Shown in pieces: positions 53,595 to 58,411 of a DNA stretch of 58,411 nt. Source of the DNA: Gammaproteobacteria bacterium (GTDB lineage: Bacteria > Pseudomonadota > Gammaproteobacteria > Steroidobacterales > Woeseiaceae); contig JAOUHU010000014.1 in assembly GCA_029884455.1 (NCBI GenBank), positions 1-58,411 on the forward strand, given 5' to 3'. A program made the position numbers and the translations under genes. Position 1 is the stretch's first letter. Each line of letters opens with the position of its first letter. The notes beneath the pieces are model-generated. The model did no database searches and was not told the origin of the DNA. It saw only the letters and a program-made list of their open reading frames with translations.

Positions 53595-54392
53595 GTGATC
53601 GCAAAGAAAGACAACCTGCTACCGGCCGCATTGGCGGTATTCCTGCACGTCGTCGTGTTCGGCTCGCTGGTCGTGGTACTGGATTTCGACCGTCGCCCGG
53701 ATATCGCGATGCCGCTCGCGATCAACGCAACGCTGGTTACCGAAAATGCCGTGGTCATCCCGCCGCAAGTGGAAACACCGCCGAAAGTCGAACCAGCCCC
53801 GCCCGAACCGGATATCAGCGAGCAACAACGCCTGGCGGCGGAGCAGCAAAAACGCGAAGCTGATGCGCGACTTGAGCGGGAGCGGTTGCAGAAGATTGAG
53901 CGCGCCAAGACTGAAGCCGAGGCCGAAAAGCGTCGCAAGCAGGCGGAGGAACAGCGTCTGGCCGAGGAGCGTCGTCTGGCGGAGGCCGAGAAGCAGCGCC
54001 TTGCCGATATCGAGCGCCAGCGGCTGGAGAATGAACGGCTGAGAAAAGAGGCCGAGGCGGCGGCGCGTCAGGAGGAGCTGGACCGGGAGGCGCAGCGGGT
54101 GGCGGCGATCACGGCGAGCGCCAAGGCGGCCTATATTTTCGCCATCCAGCAGAAGATTTCCCGCAACTGGGTGGCGCCCGCAAATGTCGCCGTGGGACTC
54201 GAATGCACAATCAAAGTGCAGCAGGCGCCTGGCGGTGAGGTGTTGAATGTCAGCTTTGGACCTTGCAACGGCGATGCGACAATCAAGCGCTCCATCGAAG
54301 CGGCGGTCTACAAGGCCTCACCGCTGCCGGCACCGCGCGATCCAAGTGTGTTTGATCGAAATTTGACACTATTATTCAAGCCGGAAGAGTAA
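53595..54392 (+). CDS. tolA: Tol-Pal bridging protein TolA (short form)
   Basis: A 265-aa protein: N-terminal anchor (about 12-32), a Pro-rich stretch, a long coiled coil rich in Glu, Lys, Arg and Ala (about 75-175), then a C-terminal domain (KISRNWVAPANVAVGLECTI, FGPCNGDATIKRSIEAAV) with two Cys that could form the TolA disulfide. It spans the periplasm from TolQR to TolB/Pal. The E. coli protein has 421 residues; this one has a much shorter helical arm. Start GTG 53595. Confidence 0.93.
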   Translation: MIAKKDNLLPAALAVFLHVVVFGSLVVVLDFDRRPDIAMPLAINATLVTENAVVIPPQVETPPKVEPAPPEPDISEQQRLAAEQQKREADARLERERLQKIERAKTEAEAEKRRKQAEEQRLAEERRLAEAEKQRLADIERQRLENERLRKEAEAAARQEELDREAQRVAAITASAKAAYIFAIQQKISRNWVAPANVAVGLECTIKVQQAPGGEVLNVSFGPCNGDATIKRSIEAAVYKASPLPAPRDPSVFDRNLTLLFKPEE

Positions 54393-54421
54393 ACTCCCGA
54401 AAATTTTTGATCGAGGCTGAC

Positions 54422-55729
54422 GTGCGACAACACATTTGTAAATTATTCCTGCTGACCGTCCTGCTGGGCAATGCTGCCTATGCCGAGCTGGTTATCCAGA
54501 TTACTGAAGGCATCAAGCGCCGGCCGGTCGCCGTGGTGCCTTTCGGCTGGGAGGGTTCGGCGCCAGCCGCGCCACTCGATGTTGCCAAGGTCATCAGCGA
54601 CGATCTCAATCGCAGCGGACGGTTTGCGCCGTTGCCGATTGGCGACATGCTGCAGAGGCCGACCAATGGTGCCGACGTGGATTTTGAAGACTGGTCGGTG
54701 CTTGGCATGGAAGCGGTCGTGATCGGCAAGGTCACGCAGGATGGCGAGAACGCCTACACTGTGCAATTCCAGCTGTTCGATGTCTACGGGCGCGACCAGC
54801 TTGTCGGATATCGCATGCCGGCCAGTCGCGGCACCATGCGCCGCGTTGCCCATCGTGCCGCAGACATGATTTATGAAAAGCTGACCGGCATTAAAGGTGT
54901 GTTCGATACCAAGGTCGCCTATGTGACGACGCAAGCGCGCGGCAACGGCAAATTGTTCTCGCTCTACGTCGCGGACCAGGATGGCGAGAATGAAACCGTG
55001 ATCATGGAAAGCAAGGACCCGATCATGTCGCCGGCATGGTCGCCCGACAGCCGGCGGCTGGCGTACGTTTCTTTCGAGGGCAACAAGTCGTCGATTTTCA
55101 TCCAGACACTGCGTACCGGAAACCGCATCCAGGTGTCGAGCAAGGAAGGCATCAATGGTGCGCCGGCGTTCTCGCCAGACGGTCGCCAGCTGGTGGTGAC
55201 GCTGGGCGGCGCTGACGGCAATCCCGATATTCATGTGCTGGACATCAACAGCCGCCAGTCGCGTCGCCTGACCACGCACCGCGCCATCGATACCGAGGGC
55301 AGCTGGTCTCCCGACGGCCGTTACATCTATTTCACCTCGGATCGCAGCGGCGGGCCGCAGATTTACCGTGTTGCGGCCGGCGGTGGCACGCCGGAGCGCA
55401 TCAGCTTCGAAGGGAGTTATAATGCCCGGCCTCGGCTATCGCCCGACGGCACGCGGCTGGCTATGGTGCATTTGAACCGGGGTAACTACCAGATTGCGGT
55501 GATGGACATGGTGGATGCGAATCGTCGCGACCTGCTGATCGTTTCGGCAGGAAAACAGGACGAAAGCCCGAGCTTTGCGCCGAATAGCGATACATTGATA
55601 TATGCTACGCGCGCGACAAAAAACGGCGTTTTGGAGACCGTTACCGCGGACGGCCTGATTCGCCAGCAACTCGCCTCGGGCCAGGGCGATGTACGTGAGC
55701 CTGTATGGTCGCCGTTCCAGAATTTTTAG
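54422..55729 (+). CDS. tolB: Tol-Pal periplasmic beta-propeller TolB
   Basis: A 435-aa exported protein. A signal peptide (RQHICKLFLLTVLLGNAAYA) precedes an N-terminal domain with PVAVVPFGWEG, then a six-bladed propeller with repeated SPDxRxLAY/F units (WSPDSRRLAYVSFEG, FSPDGRQLVVT, WSPDGRYIYFTSD). TolB binds Pal or TolA. The start GTG 54422 has GAGG six bases upstream and begins the signal; TTG 54407 is an unneeded upstream opening. Confidence 0.95.
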   Translation: MRQHICKLFLLTVLLGNAAYAELVIQITEGIKRRPVAVVPFGWEGSAPAAPLDVAKVISDDLNRSGRFAPLPIGDMLQRPTNGADVDFEDWSVLGMEAVVIGKVTQDGENAYTVQFQLFDVYGRDQLVGYRMPASRGTMRRVAHRAADMIYEKLTGIKGVFDTKVAYVTTQARGNGKLFSLYVADQDGENETVIMESKDPIMSPAWSPDSRRLAYVSFEGNKSSIFIQTLRTGNRIQVSSKEGINGAPAFSPDGRQLVVTLGGADGNPDIHVLDINSRQSRRLTTHRAIDTEGSWSPDGRYIYFTSDRSGGPQIYRVAAGGGTPERISFEGSYNARPRLSPDGTRLAMVHLNRGNYQIAVMDMVDANRRDLLIVSAGKQDESPSFAPNSDTLIYATRATKNGVLETVTADGLIRQQLASGQGDVREPVWSPFQNF

Positions 55730-55808
55730 ATTGTGGATTAAGTATTATTCTTAACTTATTGTTTTAAAAAAACCTTTCATCACAGGAATAACACAAGGAA
55801 TTTTTGCC
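55730..55808 (+). other. AT-rich tolB-pal spacer, possible internal pal promoter
   Basis: These 79 bp are far more AT-rich than their surroundings. They contain a weak TTAAG/CTTAA inverted repeat near 55738-55754, an A-run, and AAGGA just before pal. The composition fits an internal promoter that gives extra pal mRNA, but no clear -35/-10 pair is visible. Confidence 0.35.
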
Positions 55809-56330
55809 ATGCCTCAGTTCAAATTTATCGTAGTTGGCCTCCTGGCCCTGCTACTCGGCGCCTGTTCGTCGAACGACCCGATTCCAGACCCGGACGCGTC
55901 GCAGACCGTCGGCGGTGCCGGTGGCATGGATGAAGGCAACGGAAGTGGCCTGCAGCCAGGTGAGTATTTTGACGATCCGAACTCACCGGACGGCGGCGAA
56001 TTGGCCAGCATCCTGTATTTCGACTTTGATTCATCCGAGTTACGCCCGGGCGATACCGAGATCGTGTCCCGGCATGCCGTGCAGCTTGGCCAGAATCCCG
56101 GTATGCAAGTGCGGCTTGAGGGTCATGCCGATGAGCGCGGATCGCGCGAATACAATATCGGCCTCGGTGAACGACGCGCGCAGACGGTGCGTCGCCTGCT
56201 GATGATCCAGGGCGCCAGCGCTGCACAGATTTCCACCGTCAGTTTTGGTGAAGAGCGTCCGGCCGTCGAAGGCAGCGATGAAAGCGCCTATGCGCAGAAC
56301 CGTCGGGTCGAAATCACTTACACGAATTGA
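55809..56330 (+). CDS. pal: Peptidoglycan-associated lipoprotein Pal
   Basis: A 173-aa lipoprotein with lipobox LLGAC and Ser after Cys, which directs it to the outer membrane. A Gly/Ser/Asp-rich linker leads into the OmpA-C domain (IYFDFDSSELR-type start, LEGHADERGSREYNIGLGER, VSFGEERPA) that binds peptidoglycan diaminopimelate. The ribosome site AAGGA is good. It follows tolB after an AT-rich spacer, and cpoB begins immediately at its stop. Confidence 0.96.
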   Translation: MPQFKFIVVGLLALLLGACSSNDPIPDPDASQTVGGAGGMDEGNGSGLQPGEYFDDPNSPDGGELASILYFDFDSSELRPGDTEIVSRHAVQLGQNPGMQVRLEGHADERGSREYNIGLGERRAQTVRRLLMIQGASAAQISTVSFGEERPAVEGSDESAYAQNRRVEITYTN

Positions 56331-57125
56331 TTGGCAACATTGCTCACTAATCAAAATATAGGGCGGTCTCTTGGCCTGATGCCGGCGATCCTGATCGCCG
56401 GCTGCTCGCTAATGACCACGCCTGCGGACGATCCGGTTTTGCTGCAGCTGGAGGAGCTTGACCGGCGCCTGCAGGCGGTCGAACGTGTCATGGAGAATCA
56501 GAGCCTGGTGCAGCTCGCGCAACAGGTCGATATGCTCGAGCGGCGCACAGACGCTTTGCAGGGCGTGGCTGAAACGCTGAGTCACGAGGCAACCGGCACG
56601 GCTGAAAGGCAACGCCTGCTGTATTCGGACCTGGATACCCGCATCCAGGAGCTGGAGGCAAACCTGCAGGCGGTACATGAATCCGCAAGCGTACTGGACG
56701 GCGGATCCTTGTCGCAGGGAGAGTTGCCCATCCCGGGTGGTTCCGATCGCGATAATTACCGGGTCGCACTGGAGCTTCTTCGAGAAGAGCGTTACGACCA
56801 GTCGGCTGCCTCGTTTCAACAGTTTCTGATTGCATTTCCGAAGAGTCAGCTGGCGAGCAACGCACAGTACTGGTTGGCCGAGTCGTACTATGCGTCCAAT
56901 CAGTTTGAAAAGGCGCTGGCGGACTTTGCAGAAGTCATCGAAAAGTACCCGAGTTCCAGCAAGGTGCCGGACGCGTTGCTGAAGATGGGTTATTGCAATT
57001 ACAGCCTGAAGCGCTGGAATGATGCGCGTGTGGCACTGAGCCGCGTGCAGGCTGAATATCCAACGACGACGGCGGCGCGACTCGCTGATCAATACCTGAA
57101 GCGCATGCAGTCTGAGGGAGTTTGA
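56331..57125 (+). CDS. cpoB: Tol-Pal associated TPR protein CpoB (YbgF), possible lipoprotein
   Basis: A 264-aa protein. The N-terminal trimerising coiled coil (about 40-110, VERVMENQSLVQLAQQVDMLE) precedes a linker and a C-terminal TPR domain starting NYRVALELLREERYDQSAA. CpoB coordinates Tol constriction with septal PBP1B. It starts at TTG 56331, directly after the pal stop. Its signal ends LIAGCSL, a lipobox with Ser+2, so it may be lipidated, unlike the soluble E. coli protein. An ATG at 56380 would give a very short signal. Confidence 0.9.
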   Translation: MATLLTNQNIGRSLGLMPAILIAGCSLMTTPADDPVLLQLEELDRRLQAVERVMENQSLVQLAQQVDMLERRTDALQGVAETLSHEATGTAERQRLLYSDLDTRIQELEANLQAVHESASVLDGGSLSQGELPIPGGSDRDNYRVALELLREERYDQSAASFQQFLIAFPKSQLASNAQYWLAESYYASNQFEKALADFAEVIEKYPSSSKVPDALLKMGYCNYSLKRWNDARVALSRVQAEYPTTTAARLADQYLKRMQSEGV

Positions 57126-57150
57126 AGTACTGAGACCGGTCCGGTATCAT
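57122..57150 (+). promoter_or_regulatory. tRNA-Lys promoter with GC-rich discriminator
   Basis: -35 TTGAAG (57122-57127, overlapping the cpoB stop codon), a 17-bp spacer and -10 TATCAT (57145-57150). The following CCCGCCC is a GC-rich discriminator, the feature that makes stable RNA promoters sensitive to ppGpp. Transcription would start near 57157, about 12 nt before the tRNA. Confidence 0.65.
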
Positions 57151-57169
57151 CCCGCCCGCTGCAACTGCG

Positions 57170-57244
57170 GGGGCGTTAGCTCAGTGGTAGAGCATTCGGC
57201 TTTTAACCGACTGGTCGAAGGTTCAAATCCTTCACGCCCCACCA
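57170..57244 (+). tRNA. tRNA-Lys (anticodon UUU)
   Basis: A 75-nt cloverleaf. Acceptor stem GGGGCGT/ACGCCCC, discriminator A and encoded CCA at 57242-57244. D arm TAGCTCAGTGGTAGAGC, anticodon loop CTTTTAA with TTT at 34-36, T loop TTCAAAT. The first anticodon-stem pair (27-43) is a T-C mismatch. It alone appears between cpoB and thrA. Confidence 0.97.
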
Positions 57245-57277
57245 TCCCTTTGGTTTCAATTAAAACAGGCGACGGCT

Positions 57278-57310
57278 AACAAAACTGCCGCTATTATCCA
57301 CCGTTTTGTT
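57278..57310 (+). promoter_or_regulatory. Inverted repeat in the thrA leader
   Basis: AACAAAAC at 57278-57285 pairs with GTTTTGTT at 57303-57310 around a 17-nt loop. A competing CGGC/GCCG pair (57273-57276, 57287-57290) overlaps it. The AT-rich stem is weak. It may be an operator or leader structure; no leader peptide rich in Thr or Ile codons is seen. Confidence 0.3.
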
Positions 57311-57337
57311 TAACCCATCGCTCCGGGGCAGCTTTCC

Positions 57338-58411
57338 TTGAACGGCCAATGGTACGTCCACAAATTCGGCGGCAGCAGCCTGGCTGATGCAAGTCGCTTT
57401 ACTCGCGTCGCAAACCTGATTCTCGCGCATACGGCCGAGCACGGCCTGCAACGTGTTGCTGTGGTCGTGTCCGCAATGGGGGGCATGACGGACGCACTGC
57501 TGCGCCTGGCAACGCTCGCCGAACAGGATGATCAATCGTATGGCGCCGAATTAAATGCGATCGGCGCACGCTACAGTGAGGCTGCAAGGACGCTGCTTGA
57601 TGGCGAGTCATTGATCGCAGTTCTGGATGGCTGGAGTAAGGACGCCCAGGATATCCGTGATGTTCTCAAGGCGATCGCCCTGGTCAGGTCCGCACCACAA
57701 CGCAGTCGTGACGTCGTCGCCGGCTACGGCGAGATCTGGTCGGCGCGATTGCTGGCTGCGGTGCTCGCGCGGCTGGCGGGCAAGCAGGCGGGAACCTGGA
57801 TAGACGCGCGCGAAATTCTGATCATTCGCCAAACGGAGCTTGGCCCGGCCGTACTTTGGGACGCGTCGCGGTCAAATTTTTCAACCGTGCTGGCGGGCGA
57901 CTTCAAAGGAATTACAGTCATTACCGGTTTTATCGCTACCGATGAAGACGGTTTACAGACTACCTTGGGACGCAATGGCAGCGATTTTTCCGCGGCAATA
58001 TTCGCAGCACTGTGCAAGGCCAGCGAGTTGACAATCTGGACGGACGTCGACGGCGTCATGAGTGCTGATCCGAACCGTGTCCCGGAAGCACGCATCATCG
58101 ACTGTATGACCTATAGCGAAGCGATGGAACTGGCGTACTTTGGCGCCAAGGTCATACATCCGCAGACTCTTGGGCCGGTCGTCGACAACGATATTCCCTT
58201 AAAAATTCGCAATACATTCAATCCGGCGCACCCTGGAACGCTGATAACCAAAAATCCGATATCGAACGACAATATCAAGGGCATTACAGCGATCGGTAAT
58301 ATGGCGCTGGTCAATCTCGAGGGCGCCGGCATGATCGGTGTGCCCGGAACGGCCGACCGCATGTTCTCCGCCCTCAAAAAGGCCGGAGTCTCGGTTACGC
58401 TGATATCGCAG
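57338..58411 (+). CDS. thrA: Bifunctional aspartokinase/homoserine dehydrogenase (5' part, runs off window)
   Basis: The 358 visible residues cover the aspartokinase domain and the start of the regulatory region. The kinase start is VHKFGGSSLAD (7-17), followed by VSAMGGMTDAL, TTLGRNGSDFSAAIF, WTDVDGVMSADPN and ELAYFGAKVIHPQT. The ACT-region opening GAGMIGVPGTADRMFSALKK then appears. The last pattern and RNTFNPAHPGT are typical of ThrA/MetL fusions rather than stand-alone LysC, so a homoserine dehydrogenase domain should lie beyond the edge. It makes aspartyl phosphate for Thr/Met/Lys synthesis. The start TTG 57338 has GGGG nine bases upstream. Confidence 0.9.
   Translation, partial: MNGQWYVHKFGGSSLADASRFTRVANLILAHTAEHGLQRVAVVVSAMGGMTDALLRLATLAEQDDQSYGAELNAIGARYSEAARTLLDGESLIAVLDGWSKDAQDIRDVLKAIALVRSAPQRSRDVVAGYGEIWSARLLAAVLARLAGKQAGTWIDAREILIIRQTELGPAVLWDASRSNFSTVLAGDFKGITVITGFIATDEDGLQTTLGRNGSDFSAAIFAALCKASELTIWTDVDGVMSADPNRVPEARIIDCMTYSEAMELAYFGAKVIHPQTLGPVVDNDIPLKIRNTFNPAHPGTLITKNPISNDNIKGITAIGNMALVNLEGAGMIGVPGTADRMFSALKKAGVSVTLISQ

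Noticed and set aside
55738..55754. TTAAG/CTTAA hairpin as a tolB terminator
   Set aside because: The five-base AT-only stem is too weak, and pal must be made with the tol genes.
57170..57244. Integration site at tRNA-Lys
   Set aside because: No integrase, direct repeat of the tRNA 3' end or foreign genes are seen; thrA follows directly.

Overview
The window reads as one continuous piece of a GC-rich gammaproteobacterial chromosome. The evidence is the block yebC-ruvC-ruvA-ruvB-ybgC-tolQ-tolR-tolA-tolB-pal-cpoB, a RelA-type (not merely Rel-type) alarmone synthetase, the sucA-sucB-lpdA operon, ArfB, and a ThrA-type aspartokinase whose sequence recalls Xanthomonadales/Chromatiales relatives. 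A marine or sediment lineage is plausible (alkane hydroxylase, many exported peptidases, Tat and Sec exported dehydrogenases), but the genus cannot be fixed from sequence alone. There is no rRNA, CRISPR array, complete insertion sequence or prophage.

Layout. 1-2.6 kb: the end of a Bcp peroxiredoxin, an exported SDR and an exported bicupin, then tRNA-Arg(CCU). 2.7-7.4 kb: a small membrane protein, a dienelactone hydrolase and two exported metallopeptidase-type proteins (M28, DUF885). 7.3-14.1 kb: an ExeA-like ATPase with a long low-complexity tail, divergent from an RND efflux pair. 14.2-19 kb: an EF-G paralogue, then a TfpZ-like pilin accessory protein coupled to an SLC13 permease with RCK domains. 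19-22 kb: an accessory stretch of very small genes: a sigma-54-promoted 77-aa ORF, a ribbon-helix-helix/ParC-like pair, two unlisted tiny membrane peptides, an SPFH protein and an Arc-like protein. 22-28.6 kb: DUF3300, SnoaL-like, zinc-ribbon and Tat-SDR genes, an unknown 6-TM protein and a class II Fic protein. 28.6-38.3 kb: a structured regulatory region, fhs, a CadC-like regulator, arfB, an MFS carrier with an amine-oxidase-like flavoprotein, a beta-barrel protein and alkB. 38.3-58.4 kb: core metabolism, stress and envelope genes (sucAB-lpdA, AGCS symporter, nfeD-qmcA, relA, yebC-ruvCAB, tol-pal), tRNA-Lys and the start of thrA.

How genes work together. sucA-sucB-lpdA encode one enzyme complex. 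tolQRAB-pal-cpoB form the trans-envelope machine that constricts the outer membrane at division. ruvCAB resolve Holliday junctions. nfeD-qmcA is a membrane-domain pair. The RND adaptor and pump form one transporter.

The most unusual stretch is the roughly 300-bp gap between the Fic gene and fhs. It carries seven TGTCGA/TCGACA hexamers at near-helical spacing, arranged as two copies of the same inverted repeat 40 bp apart, plus a perfect 9-bp inverted repeat that would pair with the Fic ribosome binding site. I see this as the best candidate for an undescribed regulatory system. Others are the sigma-54 promoter before an orphan small gene, the small-membrane-peptide/SPFH/Arc cluster, and a TCR-repeat that encodes poly-Ser on one strand and poly-Asp on the other in two overlapping convergent genes.
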